DNA from: Bimuria novae-zelandiae CBS 107.79
Taxonomy: Eukaryota > Ascomycota > Dothideomycetes > Pleosporales > Didymosphaeriaceae
NCBI GenBank assembly: GCA_010015655.1
Contig: ML976678.1
Location: 430,595-494,594 of the forward strand
Length of the DNA stretch: 64,000 bases
Direction: 5' to 3'
Positions 1 to 11,083 of this stretch are shown here, one piece after another. Every line of letters begins with the position of its first letter. Positions within the stretch are counted from its first letter, which is position 1. Made by a program: the position numbers and the translations under genes. Under the pieces are notes generated by a model that was not told where the DNA came from, did no database searches, and worked only from the letters and a program-made list of their open reading frames with translations.

Positions 1-518
1 GTACCTATGCCGGGTCGCAGGCTGGTAATCCAGGTATGGAGAAATTGTTGTGCTGTTCTTAAATTCTGCACCTTTACAATATTGGAACTAATCACGTTTA
101 GAACAGGTTTTAAACATGTAAGACGAACTTCCTACCTGTAGAGCCCGCTTGAGTATTTCCTTGGTAGTTGGTACCTCCCCATTGTATCCTGTCGTTATAG
201 GAACAATAAGTGCATAACCTTCTGGGTTACTAGGGGGATACATTGGTATATCAGCTACAATATCAACTTGCGCAGCTGTGATTGCAGCCTTTCGGTTATT
301 TCCGCATGTGAACTCCGGGCTAGGTTGCTGTAATATGTTCAGAACGTGTTTTAAACTCGTTTAGATATGAAAATTACCTGCTCATGTTGCACTTCTGCAT
401 CTTCAATAGGTTCAACAGGCCTTGCAAACTCATCTCCGAGTGTAAACTCGGGATCGTCATCGGATTCTACTTCTCTACGAATCGGGACAGGTATAAACAC
501 AGAACCGAGAGACTCCAT
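1..518 (-). CDS. Unknown protein, three-exon gene running off the left edge
   Basis: I do not recognise this protein. Reading the minus strand from the ATG at 518-516, exon 1 (518-378, 47 codons) ends at a GTAATT donor, exon 2 (327-136, 64 codons) is open throughout, and exon 3 starts at 71 (or 65) and leaves the window. Introns are 377-328 (50 nt, ending TTACAG) and 135-72 (64 nt). Both splices keep phase 0. The protein begins MESLGSVF, has an acidic stretch near residue 20 and a smooth middle with many Ile/Val/Pro residues. No signal peptide, membrane span or catalytic motif is visible. Both introns and the 5' flank share a core resembling GTTTAAAACACGTTCTGAAC (see findings). An upstream exon is possible. 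Frame continuity makes the gene model reasonable; function is unknown. Confidence 0.5.
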
Positions 519-953
519 CGAAACGCGCAAGGAACGTATTCAGAACGTGTTCGAAACGTGTTTACAGCGCAAGCGCGAACAAATAACGATCGGAAATGCT
601 CCTAAAATAAGGTTAGAGGGGCTTATATGACCCGACTGAAAAAAACCTCATCTGACCTTGAGAAGGATTTTTCCAGCTCATCTTTACCTATATAGGAAGG
701 TGCCAAGGTTAGCCGAGGTAATTCCCAAGGTCAGATGAGTTGCCGACACCTGCAAAACAAGCTTTTCGGCTAGCTAGCCGCTTCGGGGGCTAGTGCATGC
801 GCCACACCGAGGCTGGAGTGGAAAACCTCATAGCTGCCCAGCACTAATAGCTATCTTCGCTGATAGGGGACTGACAGAATGGAATGGATCTGCACAAGGC
901 ATTGCTCTAATGAAACTCTCTGCATCCGATGACGCTCAGATTTCGGCTCCGTC
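519..953. other. Intergenic between the left-edge gene and ureD
   Basis: Putative divergent promoter region for the left-edge gene (minus) and ureD (plus). It holds a short inverted repeat (separate entry) and a copy of the intron core motif around 540-570. Small open frames here have no recognisable content. Confidence 0.5.
646..740. repeat. Inverted repeat, 14-bp perfect arms, MITE-like or hairpin
   Basis: CTCATCTGACCTTG at 647-660 is matched exactly by its reverse complement at 726-739, leaving a loop of about 65 bp. Similarity extends a few imperfect bases past the arms. It could be a tiny MITE relic or an RNA hairpin in the upstream region of ureD. No target-site duplication was convincing. 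Confidence 0.5.
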
Positions 954-1955
954 ATGTCCTTCATCTCGCCATTTGCCGCGTCTACCGTTAAGGCGGGGTA
1001 CGGCTCCATTGAGCTCGCAGTCCTTCCTCCCGATACGCCTGTCCTTCGAAATGTCTCCTATCAATACCCCCTCAAGCTCGTTGCACCGGACCCTCAACCT
1101 CCTCCCAAATATGGAACCGACTCTGGTGCGCCTCCTCTTGTGCACACCGTTTTCCTCCTCACGTATGGCGGTGGGATTGTAGCAGGCGATGCGATAAATC
1201 TGTCTGTCAGCCTCGAAGGCAGAACGCGGCTAGCACTGCTTACCCAGGGCTCCACCAAGATTTTCAAAACACCTGATCTCGCCCTGGTATCAAAGCAGCA
1301 CATGGTAGTGCATCTCGCAGCCGGCGCTGGCTTGATTTACTTGCCCGACCCCGTGCAGCCATTCGCACAGACGGCGTTTTCACAGTCACAAATCTACCAA
1401 GTAGAGAACGACCAAAGTAGTTTATGTGCCTGTGACTGGGTTACCAGCGGCCGATCAGCCCGGGGAGAGAATTGGGATATCTACCAATACAAGAGCAGAA
1501 ACGAGGTGTGGACTAGTGACCCTGCGGGAAAGAAGAGATTACTACTACGAGACAATCTTATCCTGGATAAACATGGAATGACCGGCATGCTGCTTTCAGA
1601 GCGGATGGATGCGTACTCCGTCTTCGGCACGCTGATCATTCGCGGTCCTGTCTTCTCAGGTTTGGCGCGATATTTCATGGACGAGTTCGAGGCCTTGCCA
1701 CGCATTGGAGGCAGAGATTGGGGAGACTCTGGAGAGATGGAAACGTCACTGAAGGAACAACGCCGCAAGGACAGGCAAAGCAGAGAGAAGGCCGATGGTT
1801 TGATATGGAGCGCAGCGAATGTAAGGGGTTTCGTCTTGGTGAAGTTTGCTAGCAGGGAGATTGAGGGTTCCCGCAACTTCTTGAGGGACATGATAAAGGA
1901 AGAAGGGTCAGTAGAAGCATCGTTTGGCGAGAGGGCGCTGTTATGTTTGAAATGA
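954..1955 (+). CDS. ureD: Urease accessory protein UreD
   Basis: Single-exon gene of 333 aa, in the usual size range for fungal UreD. UreD is a scaffold that binds apo-urease with UreF and UreG and helps deliver nickel to the active site in the cytosol. Visible hallmarks are the N-terminal AGYGSIEL segment, the LLTYGGGIVAGDAINL block near residues 66-81 (the family's GGxxxGD), TQGSTKIFKT near 96-105, and LIYLPDPVQPFAQTAFSQ near 125-142. The ATG at 954 directly precedes the conserved N-terminus. Neighbours are unrelated, as usual for fungi, where urease genes are dispersed. The gene looks intact. Confidence 0.9.
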   Translation: MSFISPFAASTVKAGYGSIELAVLPPDTPVLRNVSYQYPLKLVAPDPQPPPKYGTDSGAPPLVHTVFLLTYGGGIVAGDAINLSVSLEGRTRLALLTQGSTKIFKTPDLALVSKQHMVVHLAAGAGLIYLPDPVQPFAQTAFSQSQIYQVENDQSSLCACDWVTSGRSARGENWDIYQYKSRNEVWTSDPAGKKRLLLRDNLILDKHGMTGMLLSERMDAYSVFGTLIIRGPVFSGLARYFMDEFEALPRIGGRDWGDSGEMETSLKEQRRKDRQSREKADGLIWSAANVRGFVLVKFASREIEGSRNFLRDMIKEEGSVEASFGERALLCLK

Positions 1956-2301
1956 AGCTGTCTGCTCTTCGTCAGGCAAAGCCAAAAGTTGAGATAGAGG
2001 GTGTGTTGTACTAGGATAGGTTATCTAGAGATTGCATATATATACAATCTTCTTCTCCATACTACACATGTATTTTTCCTTCGAGGGAACGTGGTGTGAT
2101 GCCACCTGTTTCGTCGAGTTTCTAGTCGAGCGGTGGTGAACCCCACGCCATGACCCCTGCCTAGCGGCTTGGTGCTGTGACGGAGGTGACGCGACTCCCG
2201 AAGAGCATTCTTTCAACATCTGGAATTGAACGAGCCTACTGCATCACCTTCACGCAATCCCCTATGCGAATCCCTACACCTACTGGCTCGAAATCTCCAA
2301 C
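1956..2301. other. Intergenic ureD to MGM1
   Basis: Carries the 3' flank of ureD and the 5' flank of MGM1, both on the plus strand. A TATATATACA run lies near 2037-2046. Nothing else was recognised. Confidence 0.4.
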
Positions 2302-5148
2302 ATGAGCGGCAGGCTCACCTCGGCACGCCTTGCCACGCTCGCGCGCCGAACACCAGCGAACACGCCACGCCTGCATCGCCTCTTCTACACCACCACCAAG
2401 CTCCGCACCGGCGGGCTTCTCCGCAATGACGCCCCTCTACGGCTCGCACAGCGCAGATCATGGCCGCTGGGAAGCTATGCGCTGCACAACCTCCCAGCGA
2501 CCCGATCGATAAGTTTCGCCAGGGCGATACCGAAGCTCGTCACCAAGTTCGCAACGGCAGGTGCTGCGGCTGGGGGCGCCGTCGTTGCGGGAGTCAGCTA
2601 CATACAGTATCAGGCTGGGCAGGCTGGCAGTTGGGCTGTGAACGTCTTCAACAAGACCAAGGACGGCGCTACTGAGATCGCGGGCGAGGGCATCGACACG
2701 GTTTCAAGCATCTTCGGACAGATCACGCGGGGCTGGGATAAGACAAAGGAGGACTTGGGAAGTGTCGAAAAGCCGGAGTGGCTACAGCGGCTGCTTGCGA
2801 CGGACGAGTCTGGCGGCTCCAAAGGCGGACAGGGCGGGGGGCAGGGCCCAGAAGAACCTAAGAAGAGCGGCGCCGGAGCTGCGGCTGCGGGAGTAGGCTC
2901 GGCAGCTGCTTTTGCGCACGCAGACGAAGGGGAGGACGTGGCAGAACAAGAGAAAATTGCAAGGGACGAGCAGATGATGATGTTGACCAAGAAGATGATC
3001 GAGATTCGGGGGCTCCTGCAGACTGTAGGCCAGTCGGAATCGCTCACACTCCCATCTATTGTTGTTATCGGGTCACAGTCATCGGGAAAGAGTTCGGTGT
3101 TGGAGGCTATCGTCGGTCACGAATTTTTACCTAAGGGTCACAACATGGTCACTCGCCGACCAATCGAGCTCACACTGGTGTATACGCCCGATGCGAGCGC
3201 TGAATATGGAGAGTTTCCAGCGCTGGGTCTGAGCAAAGTCACCGATTTTGGGCAGATTCAAAAGACACTGACCGACTTGAACTTGGCTGTTCCTGCCGAG
3301 GATTGCGTTTCGGACGACCCGATTCAGCTGCGGATACACTCGCCAAACGTTCCGGATCTGTCCCTAATTGACCTTCCGGGATACATACAGGTTACCGGGA
3401 GGGACCAGCCTCCTCAACTAAAGGAAAAGATTGCAGAACTATGTGAGAAATACATTAGACCACCGAACGTCATCCTGGCTATATCAGCCGCCGACGTAGA
3501 TCTCGCGAACAGCACCGCTCTGCGCGCTTCTCGGAAGGTCGATCCTAGAGGCGAGAGAACCATTGGTGTCATCACAAAAATGGACCTCGTCGATGCTGAG
3601 CGAGGTGCAAGCTTGCTTAGTGACAGAAAATATGCCCTAAGACTAGGGTATGTCGGGGTAGTCTGCCGCGTTCCGTCAAATGCATCAGGGTCCAAACTCT
3701 TTAGTCGTGGTAATGGTAACATCACAAATGCCATTACCAGGAACGAAAAGTCGTACTTTTCTTCACATCCCGAGTTTTCAACCGACGAATTTGCCGTTGG
3801 CACTGGCAATCTAAAGAAGAAGCTCATGTACGTCCTGGAGCAGACCATGGCCGCCAGCCTCAAAACCACAAGCGAGGCAATCCAACGTGAGCTCGCCGAA
3901 GCGACATACGAATACAAAGTACAATACAATGAGCGCCCCTTGAGTGCGGAATCCTACCTTGCGGAATCTCTGGATGCATTCAAGCACTCCTTCCGCGGCT
4001 TCACCGACACATTTGGGCGCCCGCAAATTCGCGAGCTTCTCAAACATGAACTGGACCAACAAGTCCTGAATCTTCTGGCGCAGAGATATTGGAACAGGCC
4101 ATTTGATGACCTCAGTGTGCCCCTCCCGGAAACTGACCCCCTCAGCAGTCTTGCCAAGGCGGATCCTGAAGGCGAGAATCAGATATGGCAGATCAAACTC
4201 GACAGCTCTAGTGCTGCGCTGACAAAACTTGGCGTGGGACGACTTGCAACAAGTGTCGTTGCGAACGCGATACAAGCACATGTTGACCGCCTCGTTGCGA
4301 ACTCTCGTTTCGCGGCTCATCCTTTTGCAAGGCAAGCCATTACCGAGGCATCGACTTCGATACTCAAGGACCTCTCATACGATATCGCAGATGAGTTAGA
4401 GATTTGCATCAAGCCGTACAAGTACCGCATAGAACTTGAGGACCACGAATGGGCGCGCGGCCGCGAAAACGTCGCTGCCGTCTTGAAAGAAGAACTGCAG
4501 GTTTGCGAAGCGGCAGCTAAGCGGTTAGAAGACCAAGTCGGTGGGCGAAAGAAGGTCAGAGACGTCATGGCCTTCATCGACCGCGTGCGGGGCGGACAGG
4601 TAGTACTTGAGGGTGATGGTATTGGCGGTGCAGGAGGCTACAGCGCTTCGCTACTCGCTAAAGGCCGCGAGGCAGTCTTCCTCCGCGACCGCACCGACGT
4701 GCTGAAGATGCGCCTCCTCGCCGTCAAGTCGAAACAATGCGCCACCAAGAAGAACAAATACCACTGTCCGGAAGTCTTCCTCGATGCTGTCGCTGACAAG
4801 CTGACTACGACTGCTGATCTCTTCCTCGATGCGGAACTGCTATCGAAGTTCTACTACAATGTAAGAGGCTCTTCGCCATTTGCTGGTTGACCGTGCTGAC
4901 CTTAACCGCAGTTCCCACGAGAGCTCGACGCTCGTCTAGGCCGTGGCCTCACCCAAGCCGAAATCGACCGCTTCGCACGCGAGGACCCCAAGATTAGCCG
5001 CCATTTGGACGTCGTTCGCCGCAAAGACTTGCTCGAAACCGTACTGAAGGAGATGGAGTCTCTACGTGCGCTAGAAGCCAGGGAGAAGCGCTCAAGTCGA
5101 CGGGAGCCAAGAGAGGAGCGGAGGAAAGGCGGGTGGAGCTTATTCTAA
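2302..5148 (+). CDS. MGM1: Mitochondrial inner-membrane dynamin-like GTPase (Mgm1/OPA1 family)
   Basis: Two exons, 2302-4860 and 4912-5148, with a 51-nt intron (GTAAGA...CCGCAG) that keeps phase 0; 931 aa in total. The N-terminus is basic and Ser/Thr-rich, as in mitochondrial targeting sequences. It is followed by a Gly/Ala-rich membrane segment near residues 83-101 and a second small-residue stretch near 190, where the rhomboid-processing region is expected. GTPase motifs are present: GSQSSGKSS (G1, about 257), DLPG (G3, about 355) and TKMD (G4, about 426). The C-terminal exon supplies the end of the GTPase effector domain (FPRELD...EDPKI...RKDLLE). In yeast and animals this protein fuses inner membranes and shapes cristae. 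The first in-frame ATG is used. The gene looks intact. Confidence 0.93.
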
Positions 5149-7080
5149 TCTATGCAGCTGCCCTTTCCGAGGCAGACGTGAATCTAGTGTTCTCCTCTTC
5201 GGATGGATGGCTTCGGTGACAGAAATGACATGTACATAAGGCGCGCACGGGAGGGTTAGATTGGTGTTTAGGGGTTCGAGGGATGGATTTGGGTTGGCGA
5301 TACCATGATTGATGGATGGCGAAGCTTCGCTGCGACTATGTAGCTCTGTATTGAATACTGTATACTCACTCCATTAGTATGCTTCTCCTAGGCACTAGTT
5401 CGCTGAAGACGCACACTTCAAATGCATTACCGCAAGCACTGTGTGCTACGTCTCTGGTGGCGTATAGAAAGCAGGCACAGCACATCGTCGATCCATGTGA
5501 GTACAGGCACTGCAAAGGGAGCCTACCGTCAGTCCGCATCCTGGGAAGCGCTCAGCGAGGGGTCATGCCGTCATGAATCCTTCCTTCCACGAAGCGATCT
5601 AACGCCACAAAAGTGGTTCCTACGAGCAGCACAGCCAGTCGTCAAGCAAGAGTAGGGCTTTGGTTCGAAGGCACAATTTGTCGTTTGGATGAAGTCGAAC
5701 GATTGCAACGAGAGCTAGCCTGGGATATCAATACCCAAGGTACTCCCGAACCCCCTAATGAACAGCATACCAAACATCCAATTGCAACATTGAGAGTATT
5801 CTCCTTTACTATGCGCGCCTCCCTCTTCACCCAACTCTCCCTCACCAGCATCGCCATTCCAGCGCGCACACCTGCCAACACCGCTGATGTTGCAACACGC
5901 GATCAAGTTGGCACTGAAGGGTTTTGCTGGAATCACACGGTACGTTTAAAAGAAATCTTGTACTTGCATCGCGCTGATCGTACTGTGTTAGCCGATAGAC
6001 CGAGGATGCTACTCCTCCTTCTTTAGGCTGTGTGTGGGCCTCAGGATGATGCTTTCCATGTGTAAGGAGGAGGCGGTGGTCCTCCCAGACTGAAGAATTT
6101 GGGGTTACTTGTTTGAAAAACGAGAGATTAGGACACACATAGCTACTTGCTTTACTCTTTCTGTAATAATAAATACCACGGTCATGCTATCACACAATTT
6201 CATCATGTGACTAAAGTGCATCACGTGTTAGTGTGCCCACTACGGTTGTATCCCATTCGATCGGCCGAGAGTGCCCGCAGTATTGCTCGATGTAGGGGCA
6301 GTCTTGGACACAAGGCTTCGTGGTACACGAGGCGGTATATATATCATCCATGTATGAAGTTCTACACTCTACCTCGCACGGTCACCAAAGTCTCACGTTC
6401 AAAGTATGCGCCAGCAATACTCCATGTGCATTTCAGTCAATTTCAGATCGACTCAGTCCTGTGCGAGCACAACAACACGCAGTGATAACATTTTGCATTT
6501 GCTTTGTACAAGTGAGAATTGCTATATAGGCTAACGTGGTATAGAGCCCCACTTTCTAACTTCCACGGTCACCTGAGCCTGCGTGTTCCAGATAAAGATA
6601 TGAACTTCCTGATCGGGCTCTCTGCGCCCACCATACCATACCCCCTACGTAAGCCTCATCGGGAATAATTGCTCGTGAACAATATATGCTCGTATAGGGT
6701 GACCGGTCACTTGATGCCAACATGGCGTTCTGTCCGGCAGCAGAGAAGCTTCACATACAATGGGAGCCACTTACAAGCTACAAGGAATTCAAGAGGGTGT
6801 GTTGGAGTCGGAGATGACGAGTTTCAGATCTATGAATGGTCATACGCGACTACGCGGGCCGATGGATGAATCAGTCGTTGGTCAGCAGTTACGATCAACA
6901 TCATACGAGCGGCACCGACGGTTGGAGAAGCGCCCGAGCCGCAATGTGAATACGTCATGGTCGGATGCTCGACTACAAACATAACTCGCCTCTAAGGTAT
7001 GCCTTGGGTTGCGACACAAACTTGCCGTCCGATTGGTGAACAGACTCGTACACTTGCGAAGCAAAATAGGATCGACAAGT
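5149..7080. other. Gene-poor interval, 1.9 kb
   Basis: No gene is firmly supported. An ATG at 5811 opens a short hydrophobic leader (MRASLFTQLSLTSIAIPA) with a GTACGT donor at 5941 and possible acceptor at 5992, giving only about 54 residues ending in a leucine run. I treat it as unproven. Most of the rest is 3' flank of MGM1 and unclassified sequence. Confidence 0.4.
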
Positions 7081-8363
7081 GTGCCGAATGACATTGTGCT
7101 CTTCACCTACCCTGGCTCACCTTTCGGATTGAGGGTACAGTTGTACCTGCAGTTGCGAGTATCGAACATGCTGTTTGTGTAAGTGCCGTTCTGGTTGTTA
7201 TAGTTGGATGGGTTGATTTATGTCGATGAAGGAACAACCGTTCATTATGCCGCGGCCCGACCGAGAGAAGTTGGGCGTCAAGTATCGTCGGATACCCATC
7301 CTCGCAATCAGGCGAGATATTTACCTGGACACAAGACTTATACTTCGAACGCTTGAAAGGAGATTTCCCGATGGTAAGCTAGGGAGTGACAAACCCGAGC
7401 ATAAGTTCGCGGAGAAGCTGCTGGAGAAATATATGGTAGAAGGACCAGTGGTGCAGGAAGCCGCAGGCTTGGTCCCAACAGCCATTCTCCAGAATCCCAA
7501 ATTTGCTGAAGACAGGAAGGGATTCTTAGGACGGAAATGGACTCAGGAAGAGCTGGACCAAGGACGACCGGAGTGTCTGCTGTTCGTGAGGAACCTCTTC
7601 GACCTGCTAGAGTCCACCGTCCTAGCCGATAGGCGCAAGTGGGTCCTGGAAACCGAGAAGCCTTCCTTGGCAGATGTACAGGGTAAATCCTCCTTTTCCA
7701 CCGATTCGCCTATGGCATACCCGATCTTCATGTCTCTTACGCATTCGTTGGACCGACGTTTACGAGGCAGGAACGAATGCTGCCTCGAGGCGGCATATCG
7801 GGCAGCTCGCTTCTACGCTAGAGTCGGGCTGTTCCGACTTGCATTAGGTGGAACCGCCTGCCCACTCTTGACAGCAGTAGAGATTGCGGTGTATCCTAGA
7901 GAAGCGTCATTTGACACCGGGCTAACGGAGTACAGCTATATGGCCTCTCGACTGGGGCACCAAGCTGGGCCTGCCGTCTCATGTTGTGTCTGAGGAGAAG
8001 TTCCCAAAAGTGTACGCCTGGATGTCGCGTCTCCGGGCTGCCGCTGCGTCCTCTGCACGGGAACGGATTTCCATGACCGGAGATGTGGTAGTGAGATACC
8101 TCAGAGAAACCACGATGGAGACTGCTCAGGACGAGGTGGACGAAAATGATCCCCAAGATTTGGAGAAAGGCACCCAGGTGGAGATATCTCCCGCGGACTG
8201 GGGTAGTGACCATCGCGACTCGGGAAGGCTAGTTGGCTTGGCTCCAGACGAAGTGACGATCATGGTCGAGGACGCCGTGACCTTGCGGCTACATGCACCC
8301 CGTACAGGTTTCAAGGTCACGGCTATTGGCACCGACGCGTCGGGAGGTAGCACGAAGCTGTAA
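7081..8363 (+). pseudogene. Glutathione S-transferase-like gene with lost start codon and 1-nt frameshift
   Basis: The residue string VLFTYPGSPFGLRVQLYLQLR (exon 1), then EQPFIMPRPD...GVKYRRIPILAI and DTRLILRTLERRFPDG (exon 2), then AIWPLDW and SEEKFPKVYAWMSRLRAA (exon 3) follow the thioredoxin-fold plus helical GST-like layout common in fungi. Introns are 7179-7231 and 7683-7935 (253 nt), both GT-AG and frame-compatible. Two lesions are visible. The expected ATG before PNDIVLF reads GTG at 7081-7083, with no in-frame ATG upstream before the stop at 6982. One base is missing near 7159: after QLR the residues GIEHAVC are only readable one frame over, and that frame leads exactly to the intron-1 donor. 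Exons 2 and 3 are otherwise open. An unseen upstream exon plus an assembly error could rescue it. The family call is moderate. Confidence 0.6.
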
Positions 8364-10086
8364 TTAAAAGTGTTGTTCTGGCCATTTGGAGTAATGCAGG
8401 GTGGTGCAAGTGTTCACGCAGCACATACTGTCCCGGCTTGAGCACAGCGTGATGCGAGCGATACAGACTCGCGGCATCGAGCGGCTGCCGAATGGTGCAG
8501 GTGAGGATACCACGGGGCACGTGCTTGGTGCCTGACGACAGCAAGGCAGCTTATGACGGCCCGGACGGGGAATTAGAATAGCTCGATGCACCAGGCCGAT
8601 ATGTGAGCTAATTGGGATGGGCCACGACAGTCGGGAGTGAGGGTGGCGGGATGGGCTGCGACTTCGATAGGCGGTGGTTCGGCGGTCGCTGCATGCGTTC
8701 GAGGATGGAGCCTGTGCTGGGGGGAGGCCTACTGCGTGCTATTTTCTTATACAGGCCCACGGTTTTCCAAGGCCGCTCTGGAGCTGTTTGGAGCGCATGC
8801 AGCCGTGCCCAAGTGCAGATGGGTCGGGGGTGGGCTAGCGGTGGGCAGAAAAGATGCAAATTCTGCACGCAACAGTCGCCAGCTGGCTCTCGTCGAGAGT
8901 CGGTGAGAGAGGGTGAGACAGGGCAGGCGGTGGACAGCGGCTCCATGGCAATATTATTGTTCGATACCGAGACGGTTTCGTGTGTGCTGGTGCCGATGAC
9001 TGGATAGGCGATGGCGACCGGTGACGCGAGGAAGGCGCGAGTGGCTAGGCCCGAGCTTGGTTGCGCCTGCCCTGCCGGCTAGCTGGACTCCTACCGCTGC
9101 TGCCCAACCCACGCCACTACAAACGACCAGTTGACGAAACGTCTCCACACGGCGAGGCTCGCAGCGCAGCATAGCAACCCAAGCCGGCGCGACGCGTGCT
9201 GGCAGGGTCGGGTTCCTGAGGCCACAAGGACCCGCGCTTGCCCATCAAATAGGTCGTCGAGCCGCGCTGGCCATCAAGTCTGATTCCTGTTTCCCTTCCC
9301 TTCTCCCTTTCCAACCCACCACTGCTGCCATCGCGAACCACTGGAGACGACACACTCGCGTCCTGCAGTACAGACAGACGTTCTTGCGCAGCACCCGCCA
9401 TCTGCAGTGTCACTGTACATACTTGCGCGTCGGCCCCAGCTTGCTGCCCGACCGATTGACGTGCAGAGACCCCGCGCCCAATCGAAGCGCGTCGCCTGCA
9501 GGCGGCCTCCACTCCCCGCTGCCCTCTTGTCTGCTTTCTATAGAGCCGCACACCCTTCGCTGCGCCCGTGGCAGGTATCCTTCCTGTCGTCCGCGCCGCT
9601 GTCCTCCCGCGCATTCCTGCAGTGCTGCTCGTACGCCCGTCGTCAGTGTGACTTGTAAGGTACCTGTCGTTTGACAGCGGAAAGTACTCCACGGAACCAT
9701 CCCATCCCAGGAACTGCCACCGCTCGTCGCCTCCCCTGCCCGCGCCCGCCCCAAAGAGGTCGCCGCGAGCATCACGCATCCACGCCTGCAGCCCGCACCT
9801 GCGAGCCGTAGCCCAAGTGCCGTATATTGGTCAACCCTCCCCGCATCTGCCTGATCCTGCTGAACCCACTCTATTCTGGACTGCTCTCCCGCCAATAACC
9901 CGTCCGCGGTCACTCTAGGAGCCTCTGCTTTCCCCCGTATAGGCCTTTTTTAGGTGTTGGTCTGTTATCTGGAGTCTGGAGCCCCTCCTTGTCCGCTTCT
10001 AGCGCAAGAGCCTTGCTTGGCCTTCGACACTGACATCAGTGTTCTCTTTCTCTTCTTCCCACCGTTCCACGTGGACCGTACTCACC
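8364..10086. other. Intergenic; long upstream region of rfeG
   Basis: No gene recognised. The right half (about 9290-10080) is C/T-rich on the plus strand, typical of promoters and long 5' leaders of fungal regulator genes. The open frames of up to about 220 codons on the minus strand are low-complexity Gly/Arg/Ala shadows of this composition. Confidence 0.45.
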
Positions 10087-11083
10087 ATGTCATCGCGCAA
10101 GAATCAGTGGTTCGTCCTGGGTGATGGCATCGCGCGCGAAGTCATCACCGCTGACATCCAGCGCTACTTGGGGCCAGATGCGCTCGTGAAGCCCGGCCTT
10201 GGCACCGGCGAGTATGAGGTTTGCCTCCCATTCTCCCTATAGCAGTAGCGCGCAGAGTGCTAACAAGCCGAACAGGGCCGACAAGGCTATTGGATTACTG
10301 CATATCGAACTCTAACATCGGTACGTCGAGCTCGAGGCCCGGGACGCATGAGGAGCTGAGGTGGGGACATGCGGCTGACAGAGGCGACAGCAAATGATTC
10401 AAGACCTGCGATCAGATTCGCAGCGCTGGCAGGCAGAAAAGGACCGCAGCGGACGCGGTGGAGGTACTCCTACATTTGGTGACAAAAAGATGTCCAGACT
10501 CCCTGACGCATCTGTAGTGGCATATCAGGATTCTACCATCCATGCATCGCGCCAGTACCACGGTCCTACCACTTCAGAACCATATGCTCCTGCTCCTTCC
10601 TCAAAACAGAGTTACCCTAGTCCGTCGTATGGTACCAGTGAATCTCCGCACTACACGACTGCTCCCACGGCCGCCTACTCCACACATGCCTACCAGGCCC
10701 CATCGCACGCTGCGCATCCCGCGCAGCCTCGGACGGATCCTACTTACTATGGCCAGCATGCATCCTATGGATCGACACCAGCGCCAGCAGCGTACTCATA
10801 TGCCCAGCCTCCTGTCCAGGATCCCTACGGTCGATCGCCGGCGCCGCAATATGCTCAATCTACTCCAAGGTATTTTGGTTACTACGAGTCCCAATTCATG
10901 GACTATCACTAAGCCCCGCCAGCGTCGTTGCCTCGCCAGGTTACTACATTGCTTCGGATGGTCGTCGTAAGTGAAATTTCTTTTATTACATCTACATCTA
11001 GCTGATCGCCACCGTCTTCAGAATACCCTCTTTCTCAGCAGCCCCAACAACCTCAGCCACCACCCGCCGGCCGCCGAAGATAG
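10087..11083 (+). CDS. rfeG: RfeG-type transcription factor-like protein
   Basis: Five exons: 10087-10218, 10276-10320, 10391-10869, 10914-10966 and 11022-11083, 256 aa. All introns are GT-AG and frame-consistent. The 15-codon exon 2 supplies the conserved GRQGYWITAYRTLTS, and the last exons give GYYIASDGRQYPLSQ and a terminal GRRR. The N-terminal 90 residues (FVLGDGIAREVI..DIQRYLG...QMIQDLRSDSQRW) match the conserved region of fungal proteins annotated RfeG. The middle is a disordered Pro/Ser/Tyr/Gln-rich tract. Intron 1 has a textbook GCTAACAAG branch site; intron 3 is very short (44 nt) and is the least certain splice. If intron 3 is retained, the frame stops at 10912. The molecular function of RfeG is poorly defined, and the regulator role is from the family name only. 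Confidence 0.8.

Noticed and set aside
5811..6026. Small secreted peptide gene with a leader and one intron
   Set aside because: The spliced product is only about 54 residues, ends in a leucine run, has one cysteine and no mature-domain features. The leader-like N-terminus alone is weak evidence.
9117..9779. 220-codon minus-strand frame upstream of rfeG
   Set aside because: Low-complexity Gly/Arg/Ala/Thr composition produced by a C/T-rich leader; no motif and no splice structure.
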